DNA of 64,000 bases from Lepisosteus oculatus (taxonomy: Eukaryota; Chordata; Actinopteri; Semionotiformes; Lepisosteidae). The stretch is from NCBI RefSeq assembly GCF_040954835.1, contig NC_090698.1, positions 25,039,501 to 25,103,500 of the forward strand, in the 5' to 3' direction. Of the stretch, positions 14,736 through 29,122 are shown in pieces; the first letter of the stretch is position 1; the number at the start of each line of letters is the position of its first letter. A model generated the notes under the pieces. It ran no database searches. It was not told the DNA's origin and was given only the letters and a program-made list of their open reading frames with translations. The position numbers were made by a program, and so were the translations under genes.

Positions 14736-17700
14736 CATAGTTGAATATATTTAATCGTTTAGTTAATGGTAGACTGATCTTTTAATATCATGTTTTCTTC
14801 TCTAATTTGAGTTGAGAATTGGAAAATACATATGTGCATGTGTACAGTATATGGTTGGAAGAGACACTTTTAAAATGTAAATTAAGGAGTTAAATATTAG
14901 GTTAACGATACATTAACACAATATCATTTAATTAAATGTTAGAACTTTCAAAGCTGTTTCAGCATTTATTTTTAGTTTGTAGTATCCTTGTAATTAATTT
15001 AATTATTGAAATATGCTGCTGTCTCATTTTGTAATTATAGAAGCTAAGAAGATACTCCATGTTAGTTTCTCTAGTACTTCTCAGAGGCACAATTAACAAC
15101 CAAGATAGGGGCATAAAGGATAAAAAAAGTTAAAATGCAAAACAGCTGTTGGGTGTCCTGTTTAAATCTGCTAATTATAAACCCAGTGGGTTTCCCCTCC
15201 TCCATCTGTCTTGTAGGACACTTAATTAGTGTCTATTATAACTGATTGATGAAAGTACTCCGCAAACCTGTGACCACGTTGTTGGGCTCAAAGAGTTTTT
15301 ATTTTGGACTAAAACTAAAGAAAGGAACCTGACTTCCAAAACCTGATGCTTTGCTTTGATTTTTTTAAAGTGTTATTCTAGGGAAGGGCAAATTTCATTT
15401 CATGTAGCAGGGGTGTATAATATGTATTTCATATAATCAGTATCCAGAGGCAATCCTACAAACATCACGTATACAACACATACTGTAAGCAGGCTGGATT
15501 AACTTGATAAGTGAAAATATGTATATGTGTAAGGTCATTTTGGCTTTTTCTTTGACATTAATACTTTATTCTTCCAACAAACCAGGATATAATCTCTGAT
15601 GCCTCACACAAACTGATCTAAACATGATGTTGTGCTCTACACTGCAAGGTAAACATTAGTTTGAAATTAGTCTCAGTCTCTTACAGCATTTTACTTCTTG
15701 TTTAATAATAATGAAGGTCATGCAAATGAAGATGACAATATACCTAATCAGAAGTTGTGCTGTTGCCATGTGTAATCTCCACTTGCTAGACTCTGTGATC
15801 ACTACTTTGATAGAAGTGGTTTAATCAGGGTGTTGGGTGCTTCTTGCCTTACTTATAGAATGCATTTTGCTTTAAGCTGGGAACACAGTGGGGTTGGTTT
15901 ATTTTCCTAAGGGCTCATGCCGTGCAAAGAGTTTTTTTTTTTACAAAACAATCAGATTCAGGGGGCTGCCAGCTTCCCAGGATCTGAGCTCAAAGCTTCT
16001 AAGGTTTTTATGGGCCACTAGAATCAGTTAAATGGTTAAAAAGGAGAGGTCACTGACCTCTGGTGTGGTGCTGGGCTGATAGGGCACTGTGGGCTCCTCA
16101 ACACAATTACTTTTCACTCTTCAAGGATCACAAAGCATTGAACAGGTCAGCTTCCATTGGACCTGTCAGAGGCAAAGATCTATGGAGACCCACTTCACAA
16201 GTTTTATTCATTTTAATTAAATTTGCAGTTCATTTCAAGATGATGCCTCACAACATTCTTAATGTATAAAGTAAAAAAAGGGTGACATTTTGATTGCTTA
16301 AAACTTGCACATTGTATTTTCTACAGCCATCTTCTCTTTGCACAAATAGTTATTCACTAAATATTTTGGTATTCTTTAACCTGTCATTACATTCTAAATA
16401 CATTTACAGTACAGTAGAAACCGGCTGATTAAGCACCCGTTTGCAGCACTGTAAAGCTGCATAAGTAAGGACTGAGCCCTTTTCTGACTTTTTGTCTAGA
16501 CCTAACTGATGGAGCAGTTCTGATTTTGAATTCAATCAACATTTATGCCTAAAAAAAGGCGCACAGCTGCAAAAATATCAATGTTTTTTTTCCAAGTAAA
16601 TTGTATATTTTTCTCTCCAAAATAAAATATAAGAAAGGTAAAAAGGTTCCAGAAACACCAGAGAAAAGCCTCACGTCCAGCCACCATTCCTCTCAGTGGT
16701 CCTTCTTTTCAGGTATCTACACAAAGAGCTACAGTGTAATGGAACCCCCAGGCAACAGGGTCAGCAGCACTCCAAGACTCCATCATCCCCCATGCCTGCA
16801 CCATGGGTCCTAGCAGCTACAAGTTCCATATAAATTATATCGAGCTGGGTGATGTCAAGGGAGGTAATACTGAGAATCTCAGTACAGCACCACCAAACAT
16901 TTTAGATGCAGTCAGACCAACCAGCCAAATCTGTTTCAGCCTTTGTGAGTGGCCCAGATTAGAGTCACTTCCGGCAAGTAGTAATTAAGCCTTCTTGTTG
17001 AAAGAGTGACAAGGCTTTATCTCCTTGTTTTGTATGACAGATATGCATCTACATTCCTAAAGCTGGTGAGAGTCATAAAAAAACACTTACCTAGTTTATA
17101 ATCACATTTTCACAAAAGTGAAAATAAACATTAGTTGGCTGCGGCAAAGCATCGTATAAATCTTTGTCCTATTTATATTGTATGTGAAATCAGGCCGAAA
17201 ATATTGTAGTTATGAACATAAATCTACCTTAGATGTCTCTTTTATTTGATTACATATTATTTGCATAAATACTCAGTAGTAGCATTCATCAATCAGTAAT
17301 GGACTGGTTATATTGAAATATATATTCCACGTATTGTATGCTGTGCTTTAAGAATAATTAACAGTTTTTTTATAGATTTCTTTCATCTCCTATCCAAAGA
17401 ATTGGGTCAAGGTTTATTTTAATTTCTGCAGGTCTACAAAATGAGCTGGGGTTCACAAAGAACTACAAGTTTCCACTGTTTCTTTTTGAAAAGGGGATGA
17501 TATATGCCTTTGTACTATTTCACTTTGTAACTCTTTGTGTAAAGGAATTAGCAAGACAATGCTCACAAGTGACTGAATCCAGCTCATTGCATCAGAGTGA
17601 TGGCCATAAGAGCAACCCCATTTTGTCATCTAGCTTTTGAACACAGAGAGGATAATTTTGAAACTATATGACTTTAGGTCCAAGTCCACAATGGCTAGAA

Positions 17701-19429
17701 TCAAACCCAAGGTTGTGTGGCACTGTGCTTCCCAATTGCTACCCAATTATTAATAATATCCAGTCATTCATTTTCCAAAGACATCCCAAATGTTTGCAAT
17801 TTCCCTCACGGGATTGATAAAGTATTTATCTATAAGATTTTTATTTATAGGAGGTGATCTACTTCATCTACCAAAGAAATGGAGCTCCCACACAGGTGAC
17901 ACTTGGCCAATATTATGCGCGAACAGCCCAGATTAGGTTACTTTTATTAAGGGGGAGCTTTGGGTAACTCACACTGGAATGGAAAATGTTGTACAATACA
18001 CAACTCTTTTAAAGCTAAAGTGTCAAACAAGAACAAACTTTGTTCACTCAATGTAAATGAGGTTTTTTTTCTTCTCCCTGTTTGGCAAAAGGATTTAGCC
18101 GACTCCACACTGCATTGTTATTGGTGTAGCTCACGTACCAATTAGATTTTTTCACTTTTTTTCACTGTACTTAGGGAGAAGCAAGGTGTTAAACCCATTC
18201 CAGTGAAGGCTTTAGTGAGAAGCTCAGTGTTAAATGCACACTTTAAATAGAAAATTGTAGCTCACTTCTTTCAAACTCCCTCCATCAGCCTCTATTGAAA
18301 TTTGGAATAGAGTTTCTCATTCACTGGTTTTGGGCTGCCTCTTTAATTTTCTGAATTAATCAGTATTCACTGGAAAAATCAGTTGTTTACTCTTCAAAAC
18401 TTTTCCTTTAAGCCTAAAGCTACAAGGTGCTCAAGGAGATAACATTGTTGAACTCAAGCCTCATCGTGGATTTGTTATTGTGTATAAACACATGCCTCAA
18501 TGACATCTTCTCTGGAATGAAAAGCCTCATTTAAATACTTTTCCAGCCATGGCTAAAACATGGATCTCTTGTTTGCTTATTCCATAGCCTTTAAAGGTCT
18601 TCTTAGTGAAAGGATTGTTTCTTCTGCTTAAGAGGCAATTGCTTGGGATTGGCAAAATATAATTTGAGCTAGTTCTGTCTGTGGACAGCCAATCATCTAT
18701 GTGCCTTTCTTGCATGTCCAGAAGGGTCTTGTCAAGGATTTGAGTATAAGGCACCACAAAAGATTCAGCTGCTTCTGTGCTTGTTTTGTAAACTGGGCTT
18801 AAATTGTCGTACACATCCTGATTTGATCTACATTATTGATCCTTTTCTTCCTACTCTTACCACTTCCTGTTGGTGATCCCCAGAAAACCTGTATTGCCTG
18901 AAGAGGCATTATTTTTGCATCCGTCTCAATGCTGTCACTTTCTAAATAATTAACATGAGCCCTCAAGGATAAAACGAAAGACAATGGTTAAATAAACACA
19001 AGATGATGACATTTAAGATAAGGTAATGGATGTTCCATCCATTTTTTGATCCCAGTGAGGGCAGTGAGGGCTGCAGCTTTTATTGATCATATATTAATTA
19101 AATGTAAATCTACACTGAATGTAGATGCATATCTGTCATACTAATCCTAATGATGTTCCTGTTAAAATGTTTTTTTGTTAAATCAGTAGGTTTTTTTATT
19201 TGCATAACTATTAGAGTTCAACAGAAAGTACCACCTCAAAGTGCTTTACTATGCTTCTGCAAATGGTAAAACTGTCTGAAACTCCTTGTCATATCACTTT
19301 CATGGGAATGTCTTGATACAATAAACTAGCCAGAGTAGATACTCTGTTATTGATTGCTACACTGTCCATGGAAATGTAAAATGTATTTTTTGTTGCATAC
19401 AACTCCATACAATTCAATTTGTTCACAGA
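14736..19429. other. intergenic, no gene seen apart from the retroposon pieces at 17670
   Basis: AT-rich, with short chance frames only. Confidence 0.55.
17670..17840 (-). mobile_element. SINE head fragment plus LINE/SINE-type tail
   Basis: At 17695-17750 the reverse strand shows a tRNA-like B box (gggtttgattc), probably a family A head. The adjoining gcaatttccctcacgggattgataaagta (17791-17821, plus strand) resembles the frequent fish retroposon tail 'ccctnggggattaataaagta'. The two pieces may be separate insertions. Confidence 0.4.
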
Positions 19430-19434
19430 AATAT

Positions 19435-19949
19435 TGTCACGTCCACCTGCAACCGTATTCTATTCCGTAAATGATCTCCCACTAAACAGACCACAGCTAT
19501 AGGTAATTCCAGCAAGCGCCAGTGGACTGATCAATTATCCAATCACGACACCACACTAATAACCAAACCCTCCACTTACCCGGGATATTTAAACCCTCAT
19601 TACCCTCAGGTCTAGGCTCGGTCTTCACATCTACCCTTGGACCTCCTACCTCGCCATTTTCTATTGAGTTATTCTCTTTCTGATTAAAACCCTGGTCTTG
19701 GAAATTCTTCCTCTGTCCCTCGACTCCGACTTCAGCCCAGCGACTTGGATATTTAGCCTTCCATCCCCTCTGACTGAAATGCTGGTCTTCAATACTCTAC
19801 CTTCGTCCCTCGACTCCAACTTCAGCCCAGCGATTTGGATAAGTAGCCATCGTTCTCCTCTCCCTTTCTTCCTTTGTCCCGATGTACTGAAACTCTCAGA
19901 ACAACGCACAGGGTCCTTCCTCTACCTCGTGGACACAGCATGCATTACA
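19435..19949 (+). mobile_element. solo LTR (515 bp) with 5-bp target duplication
   Basis: It begins TGTCACG and ends ATTACA. AATAT at 19430-19434 is repeated exactly at 19950-19954. It has a TATTTAAACC-type TATA box near 19588 and a pyrimidine-rich second half. A different family from the LTR at 8404. Inside it two 90-bp units stand in tandem (19682-19771 and 19772-19861). Confidence 0.78.
19682..19861 (+). repeat. two tandem 90-bp units inside the solo LTR
   Basis: Unit 1 is 19682-19771 and unit 2 is 19772-19861. They share the core gtccctcgactcc[ga]acttcagcccagcga. The copies have diverged in parts, so the duplication is not recent. Confidence 0.8.
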
Positions 19950-22900
19950 AATATAGCAATATATAATTCATACAATCAAACTCAATAGCTGTGAAGAACA
20001 GTACTAAACTAACATGTCATTTTTCATCCATGTTGTTAATTGACATATTTTGAACAATAAAATTCAGTCTTGTACAAACATAATGTAGTAATAAACATGT
20101 TTATTCAAATGTTTATTTCAGCATTTAAACCAAGTAGCTGTAGGTCTTAGCATGGCAAGAATTCAGAGTATGATCAGTAAGTGTATTGATTTAGAACTAA
20201 AATATTCTGCTTTCCCTGTTATGAGATAAATAGACTTCAAAGGAAATATACTTTACCTGTGTGAAGCATAAGGTGAGGTCCTTAAGGTATTTTTAATTCC
20301 AACAAGGAAGTGTCATATCAAAACAGAACAATACAATAGCACGTGCTGTGAACAGAGCTTCTCCTGGAGCCATTAAGGGCTTGTGCAATGCGATTTTAAG
20401 TATGAAATTATCCAGTAAAAGATTTAAGGCAATGAATTTAGCTATAAATTATTTCATTAAGGTGAGAACCAGAGCAATATGACTGAAATGCTTCTTCTTG
20501 ATCAAACACAGGGAGTTATGAAGTCAACATGATTTATGTACTTCATTATATTCGAGAATACCTGTGGGGTGATATGCAATTTCTATTGCAGGAATTCCAG
20601 CAAACACTGGAGAGTTTTTAGCACTGCCTCAAAATATGTATTTGCCTGTTTCTGAGAAAGACATATAAGGAGAGAAAGACTAAATGGTGCAAGTGCCGTT
20701 GCTGTCAGACTCTGGTATTCTTGGAATCTGGATTTTTGGATAAAGTTGGTCTCTTTTAGTAAAGACACAAGTAAGCACCAAACTGGGCTCACAAACTGGA
20801 AAGAAGGTTCTGAGCCCCATTTTCTAGCCAAACACCCATCCCAAATATGCTAAACGTTGTTCCATTGTGGGCATGGTTAGGTCACTGTGCTTTTGACCTT
20901 CAGATAATTCCCAAGAATAAATATCTTTCTTTCATGGCTTTTCCTACTTGTTTAAATAGATTATCCAGAATATCATCCCCACAATAAACATAGGAACATT
21001 ACACATTCTATCTGATTTAGTAGCTTGATGCACAAACCTTGTGATGTCATTTCTGAAAAATTCTAATCAGTACCTATAATATGCCTGGGCAGTTTCTTTC
21101 ATCTGCCCTCCCTCTATTCTTTGTGTAGGAATGCCTTTAGTTCTCAGTACTCAAAGAACATCCACTTAATTCCCATGTGCATTCTCTGTCCCTGGTCTAT
21201 GCTAAATCTGAAACTGAGGTTTTGTTGACTTTGTCAGCCACTTTTCAAAGGTTTGAATGTGGCAATAAAATCTCCCAAATTTCACTTTTATTCTGTCTTA
21301 AAAAGAACATTTTAAACCATTCATAATCAGCAAATTTCTCACTCCTTGGAGTGAACTCAATTGTCATTTCTGAGCTCCTTCTGCAGTCACAGAGGAAAAT
21401 TATTAATTTTCAGACAGAATTAAAAAAGCCGACTATTTTGCTTCCATTGTGTAATTTGGTGCAAGTTTTTCTTTCCAATCTATCTACAGATTAATTATTC
21501 ACAGTAAAATATTTTGACAGTTCATTTTATTATGTTAAGATTTACAGTATAAGGACATACAGTAGTTCCTTTGTTCTTTGTATCTTCCTAGTAAAAATGT
21601 TAATATTTGAAATAAGAAAATGGAATTCACATCTTAAAAATAGGGTAACACATTTAGTTTTTATAAAATGGATAACTTTTAAAACTTTTTGCACCATGCA
21701 TCAATATCATATAACATGTATATAAAAACCCATACTCATTGGGAAATCTGATTAATGTTTCTTTTTTCAATTATAAGCAGTTTGACACTTAGGAGCAAAC
21801 AAAGACAAGGAAAGGAGTTTTATTAACTGCCTCGTGACAAGGCAATGTCATCTTTCTATATGTGAAAATAAACCAATCATCATCCAGATGTGCTTTGCCA
21901 CAAAATTAATTGATCTGTGCTCTGTCCCTGAGTCTCATCCCCCTTCTGGATCATTTATCTATTGAAAATACACAATTTTCAACTCGTGAAATTTAAAGAG
22001 AGAACATAACTGCTTATATATGGCTTAATTCATTGGAACTACTGTACACATAACTATCACCATGTGATTGTGTCTACAGCCTACAGACAAATTACACATA
22101 CTTTCCCTTATGAAAATGTTAATTATCTAATTTTCCAACTGTTTACTCAATTTGACTATTGCTTTGGCAAAACAGGTTTCAAGTCTAGTTGAAAAACCCA
22201 CAGGTAATCATGAAAATCAATAATCCTGACCACAGACTGTCTCAGTTCCAAGTCAGATTAAAATGTGCTGTGAAGCCAAAGTTTAATGGTTTAATTCTGG
22301 CTCTGCAAATAGCTAACGGGAAAGCACCCATACTGTGATTGCATGGGTCTTTCACAGCCCAGCATGACCAGTGGGAAAAGGATAATGGATTCCCTGCCAG
22401 AGATCACTACATGCTACACTGTGAAAAAAAACAGAGAAGCCAGATTCTTATCTCTGAGATAAGTTTGGCAAATATGGGATCCTTAAACAGAAGCTAGCCT
22501 CACAGAGGAGATATTGTCCGGACTTCCCAAATTTCAAATTGTATTGCCTTCTGTATATATCTAAAGTTATACAGAAGGCTGAAATTATTTAAAGTGTGTT
22601 TATTATACATGCTCCTCCTTTGCCATCTATGTTCTGGGTTTCTGTGTGTTTTCACTTTGTTATTTTCCATGCCTTCATTGCTCATACATGTCCCAGAGAG
22701 AACAAAAAGCATTTTAAAGGAGCCTGTGAGTATTTAGATTTGTGATTCAGTGCATGTAATTTAATTTATACATGTAAATGTATGCTGATCCTGGAGAAAA
22801 ACATCTGACAACGCCACAGGGATTACAAGATCAACAAAACTTTGCAAAAGAAATGTGCCACATTTCTACATATTTATAGCATAACACAAAATACCTTCAG

Positions 22901-25900
22901 CATAAGAACCTAATGTTATCTTTAGGGAAGGAAAAACAATGATTATTTAAACTTTCAGTAGCATAATAAATTGGTAGTGAGCTTGTCTCCTTTGAATGAC
23001 AGTTGACAAACTCTGACTTGGTGGAGCAGTCTTGGGGCACTTCTTCATCCTGTCTGTAGAACAGCTATGCAGTTGTGAAAAGAGGAAGCAGACCGCTTCA
23101 GCGAGTACTATGTGAATACTATGCATTTGAGCCCGGAGTGCCACACATGCTTGTCTTTTTTGTAGTCATCTAATCTTGAAAACAGGTCTAGAGTCAGGGA
23201 CCAGGGCCACCTATAAATTCTCCTGGGTTCTAATCAGATCTTGACCTCCTTGAAAGCTACAGACCCTTGTTTCCAGCAAAGAGGCTTTAGAGAAACTGGA
23301 CTCCCTTGTCTACAGATTGGAAGCCTGAATGAGGGCCTTGTTAAAGCAAGATTGTAAGTCTCCAGCACAGCGTTCTCCCCTGTCAGCCAATGTTCGCCTG
23401 GCTTTCTTATTTCCATTTTATTTTTGTCTGATATCTTCAGCAGTTCAGCAGGTGGTCCTGGGAAGCTCTTTCACTTCTTCAGGAACACACAGATTGAAAA
23501 TGAATTCCCAGCAGGTAAATACTGGATTTTAAGGGGTAGGGGGTGCAGTAGGGGGGGTGGAGTGTCCGCGCCGCACAGCACACACAAGGACTGTGAAACC
23601 ATCTGGCCGTGACCACAATCCACTTACCAGAGCCACCCACTTGTATTGCAGCATTCCACACAGTCAGAAAAACTCACAATTTGGAAGAAGAAGTAGTTTA
23701 AAAGTAGGAAAAATTGAATAAAGGCCACATAGAGATTGAAACTTTCAGATCAATATCATATCTCACCTGAAGGCCAATTTTAGCCAAAGCTAATTGCATT
23801 GATATAGCATTTTCCATTGAAGTGAAGAAAGTAATCTCAAAATGCAACACTATGAGTGTAATTGTACATACAAGGTTCAGTGACTGCAGCTGGAAAACCT
23901 GGGAGCTGTTATAGGCTAAGTTAAAACTCTCTTTGTTCCACTACTTCACTGTTCAGACTTCATCGTGATTTGTTATCTCCAGTGAAAGAGTCAAAATGGT
24001 ATTTCTTGAAAATATCAAATATTTTTTGTTGTTTTTAATTTTGTTTTTTTAAAAGATACTCTCTTTGAAGAAATACATTCAAATTCTGATGCCAGTACAG
24101 CTTTTCTGCATTTTAATATTTGAATTGTAAAATCAAGATTAGATGCAGATGTCACCTTTCAAAAAATATAACTGTCATAGAAGCATAAATCTAAAAGTCA
24201 TAATTGCAGATGATACACATTATTTGAGTAGTTTGGTCAGAAATAATAAATGTGATGTAGAAACAAAATGTTTTATAGGATGTTTGGTATAACTTGCCTA
24301 GCTGAGGGAACAGCAGATGAGCCGTACGGATAAGACTGATGGAACATCCCCTCACTTTCACAAGAAATGAGCCAGGGAGCTGCTGAAAGGGTGAAGATTG
24401 GGTGACAGGAGTGGTGGAAGATCTGCAAGGTGAGATAAAAATATATATATAGAAGAGTTATGAATCAACCTCATATTTGTTAGTGTCTCAGAAAACAGGT
24501 GCTTTGGTGTTATAATGAGGCCATCCCAACCACCTTTAAAATTACTGAAACACTAAAAAAAGCAAAAGTCCAAATATTTTGTTTGTTTTATATTGCAGTC
24601 TTGTCTTTTAGATAGTTCAGTGTAACAGTAAATAGGAACCACTTCACGGTGGACATAATGATCTCCTCCTAATTGACTGTTAAGTGGTAATTAAATCTGC
24701 CATCTTTGAATTCTAAGACAAAATAGCATTAAACAAGCCAGGCACTTTCATGCAGCGAGGATAAGTGACTACACTGAGATTAGGTTCAAACTGATGCGGT
24801 TCCTGCTGAATTTGTTTCTCTTTTACAAGATAGATCTACTTTTGCCTTTTTCAGGTTTTATGCCTTAACTCAGTCCACATCAAGTAATACGTACGACTTA
24901 AGTGCATAACTGAATAGAAAAGTGAATGATTGTGAATTATTATACAATCTACTATTTCTGGTTGTTATAACTGGGTCCACAAACACCATCCATTCAGCTT
25001 AACCTTAGGGAAACACCACTGGGCACATGATCGTTTTGTGGACTGCTGCTCTGCAATTATCTCAGCATGCCTACTAGAGAAGAGAAGACAGACAATGAGA
25101 AGTGGAAACATGAGAACATATTGTGTGCAGCCACTGCTGGTTGGCACATTGGTTGGTTGAAGGATAGCACTGAGCAATTTAGAGGCTTGGATGATAATTT
25201 CAGTCTATGAATAGCTAAATCTAAAGTTCATATTCTAACATTCTGCAGTTTCTATAGAACATCTCATCATTTTGCCGGTGAATCAGATATTGCTGTCTTT
25301 TGACTTTGAGTTCAATTAGGTTTTCATTTCAGTTGCCCCTTGGATAAAAGTTCTCCTCACCAAGGGCACCTTAGTGAGGTGTGAGTTTTTCATCTGAGAC
25401 AAGAGTTATGCTTCACCACCAGTTGTTGCTGAAGGAGGTGTGGCTGGTATGGTTCAAACAGACTCTGTATAACAGGTTTGAGAGTGTTAGAACTTGTGCC
25501 ACTGTAACAAAAGGCCTGTTCAGGGAATGTTAGCAAACCAGGCAGGCAAGAAAATCCACCTCCTTATTAAACTAATTTATACTTAATGAACAGTGTACAT
25601 GAGAGTTAAACAAGGTATGTTTAAAACAACTGACTGAGGGAGCATTCTCTCTCTTTGGTGTACACATACAGTACCTGTATTTTTAATGTCCTTTTTATAG
25701 GCAAGAGGACCTTTTGTAGTCATTGAGATTTTTAGCACTTAATCACAAAATCTTAAGGAATTTAAAAAATGCTTGTTAAACTTTTAGACTGTACAGCACT
25801 GCTTGCTTGCAGGGCAAAGTCTGAACTTAGCAAGCAGTGAACAAGAAATTATGAAACCGCATCTAAATTAGAAGCTTGTTGAGAAGTTCCTTTAAGGTTT

Positions 25901-27059
25901 GCATTGAGCAACAATAAATCATTCCCTTTAGTTACTATGGTAAATTTACCACAGGATATTCACACTTTTTCCAAGGTTTTATTGTGGTTTGACCACATCT
26001 TTTCTAAAGCTTCAACACTGACTTAATCAGGTTTTATATTAAATGGATTGTACAGTCTATATTAAACTACATTAATTGTTGATACTGTTAAGTAGTTTTT
26101 AAATTCAGAAATGTCTAAAAGTAGAACCAGCTGAAAGGATTTTTTACTATGGGACTAAGTTAAAGCAAAGTAAATACATATTTTACCTAGTGATGTATTT
26201 GTAGCCTGTGAAAATACACAGTACAACCCCAAAAGCTGTACACAATTATATGCCATTTCTGAGTTTTTTACATGGATATAACTAGTACACAGATATTTAG
26301 TTGTCTGGTATTAACACATTGACATTTTTTTGCATAGCTGATTGTTTTAAACAGTTCCTGATATTCTTAAATACCCCTTAGGATGATTGGGATACGGTTC
26401 CAACTCATTGCATAAAGTGCAAGGTTCCGTCCGGTCAGGGATATGTTTGCAAAGTTCGCCATCACATTTATTAAGAAACCCATAATTCTTTTCTTGGTGT
26501 CAGCAAACCTTCCTCAAAGGGACACCATTCTGCTTTTTAAAAAAATAATTCAAAAGATATATTCTTCTTACTTTTTCTCTTTGATTTCAGTGAGCCTGGA
26601 AAATTGCACAGAAAAAAAGCAACAGCTGAGCCAGACCTCAAGCCAGCGCCCTTAAAACACTGGCAATTAATTTACGCTTCCTAACTTCCTTATTTGCATT
26701 ATTATGTCAACTTTCCTATGTATCTGCAGATAGCTTTTATTTGTTTTGTGAAACTGATCTATTGCATACAAATTGCTGAGGACTGTCCACCACTAGGAAA
26801 CCAATAGTCATGTTCATAGTATGTGCAGAAATATTTAAACTAATCACACCATTAACAAAAAGCTATTGTAATTAAGAATAAAAGCAATGTAGCATTGGTA
26901 GTTATATTAAAGGCAGAGTTCTTCAATCAGAAGTATGACTGATAGACCCTGTTAGCTCTAAAATGTAGTTTGTGTATATTGCATTTATTAGCTGGAAGGT
27001 AATAAGCCTAGTGAAAACAAATACAGGGAAATGCTAAAAGTAGTTTTCATAGGTGCTAA

Positions 27060-27245
27060 AGTAGTTTTGGCTCTCGACTTGTAACTGGAACTGTGAGTTC
27101 AAAAACCAGGTGAGTCACTGCTGTTGCACCCTTGAGCAAGACAGTGCACTCGGATTGCTCTAATAAATATTTAACTCTATCAGTGGGTACAAATATAAGT
27201 CACTTTGGATAAAACCAACTGCCAAACAAATTAATAAAAAATAAT
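27060..27245 (+). mobile_element. tRNA-derived SINE, V-type
   Basis: Head ending in gagttcaaaaacc, then cacccttgagcaagac and an AT-rich tail, aagtcactttggataaaaccaactgcc, which is the common form of fish V-SINE 3' ends. Confidence 0.6.
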
Positions 27246-29098
27246 GATGCTTATAGCAGCTGTGGGTAAGTAGGTGTGTTATCTATGGATGTACAAAACA
27301 GGCAGAGTACTAAGGATAGAGTCAATTCATAGGTTTAACATCCCATTCATTTTATTCTAGCTTATTTAAATCATTGCCAACACTTCTGGGAAAATAATGT
27401 TACAGAGCTATTTTGTAAAGAACATTAGGCAGATACACATTTTGAAAACAAAACTATGTTAAGGAGGGTTGTATATGTTCTGCAGTAGTAGGCTCCTCAC
27501 GTTAATGAAAGAATGCAGTGCAGGAGAGACACAAATTAGTTCTCACTGTGCTACGATGTTAGTATCAGAAATTGAGCTATAAGTCGCAAAAATTCAAACC
27601 ATGAGACAGAACAGTAGTGTTGATGCTCAGTCCCAGTGAGCCATATTTGCATCAATAGCTTTTAATACCAATTAAGTGGAGTTTGTTTTTGTGACATAAA
27701 CCTTTATTCCTATGCTCCTAATATCCCTTTCATATCTTTCATAGACAATTTTCTGTCATAGACATATTTCAATTCATAGACAAATTTTGTCTAACACTTG
27801 CAGTTATTAACAATACCTTGTCCTGCTATTTCTGTGCTGTTATATTTTTATTTTTTTTACTGATCTATCTTACAATGCTTTGTCTACTGTGTAACATTTG
27901 TTTAAGGCTACTGGACCGATCGATGTTGTAAATGAGAAATCATTCTTTTACGCAACTGCCTTTTACTGTATGTTTAAATGAAGAATTACTGCTCGATTAT
28001 TATTTTACAAAACAAACTCCATGTAAAATGTAAAAATTTCAGTTGAACAGGTCTGTCAGCAGCAGGTATAGAAGCACTAGAATGAAGGCAATCCTTATTT
28101 GAAGGTGCATAGATGTTTAGAAAATTCATATTTCATTGGTAAATGCCACTCCAACAAATGGAGGAGTCATACTTGAAAGACTTTGCTCCCCAGTCTATTA
28201 CAGAACATTTAGCCTGATTCATTCTCCACACTATATGAAACAAAGGGAGGCGAAGACTTCACCTATAGTAAAGGATAAAACAAGAGGCATTACAGTTTTT
28301 AGAGATAATTAAAACTGGTTTTCCTAAATCATTAATTGATTTCAGGAGCTAAGCACTTACATAGCCATTTTTTTATACAAAGTTCAGAGAATAATGAGTA
28401 AACTTTCATCATCATACCTTTCAAAATATAGCTTACTATTAAAAGCTTAAAAAAATGTTTAGCGAAACTGGAAGCTCTCCTTGCTTTAAAATAAGACTCC
28501 ATCCAAGACTTTGTTCAGCGTGTACAATTGTAAAATTAATGTAGTAAAAAAATGTCCTGACTTTGGAAACAGGAATCCTCCAAAAAGAGACATTTCACAG
28601 CTGGCTGATGGAACTTAGAGCTGAAAATTGAAGAAGGGGCTTTATGAAATTTCATGTTCTCATTCATCCCCCACAGTTAACAGATAAAGGTTATGGTTGC
28701 CAAGGCGACTCAATAAAAAAGGCAACTGTTTGGCTTGGCTTGCCAAGTTCTAAAGAGCTATGCTTCACTAAAGCTGGGCCTAGATAAGATTATCTCAGTT
28801 ACCCAATTATAGAACAAAAAGACAATAATTTACAGCATGCAATAAGTGAGAGAAAACAAATAAGTCCATAAAACTGCATAGAAATGCATACTCTAATAAG
28901 GTTTGTATTTAAAATAGAATTGCATATGTTATGGCACTGTTCTTTTTCATTATTCCTTAAAACTGTTAGGCTAATGCCAACATATTTGTTACCATATACA
29001 TTCTTTCTGAAAAATTACATTATTGTGCAGTGTAGCTGTGCAATAGTTATTGTATTAAGTGGAAATGGCCCCACATTTATTAGAAAAAAACGTAATTT

Positions 29099-29122
29099 AA
29101 GTTCTTAAGAATTTAAGAACTT
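29099..29122. repeat. small palindrome
   Basis: aagttcttaa, loop gaat, ttaagaactt. A further gaatttaagttc follows directly, so the motif is partly repeated. Confidence 0.8.

Noticed and set aside
16410..16440. Tigger/pogo-like terminal sequence (cagtagaaaccggctgatta)
   Set aside because: Only one end found; no inverted partner seen.
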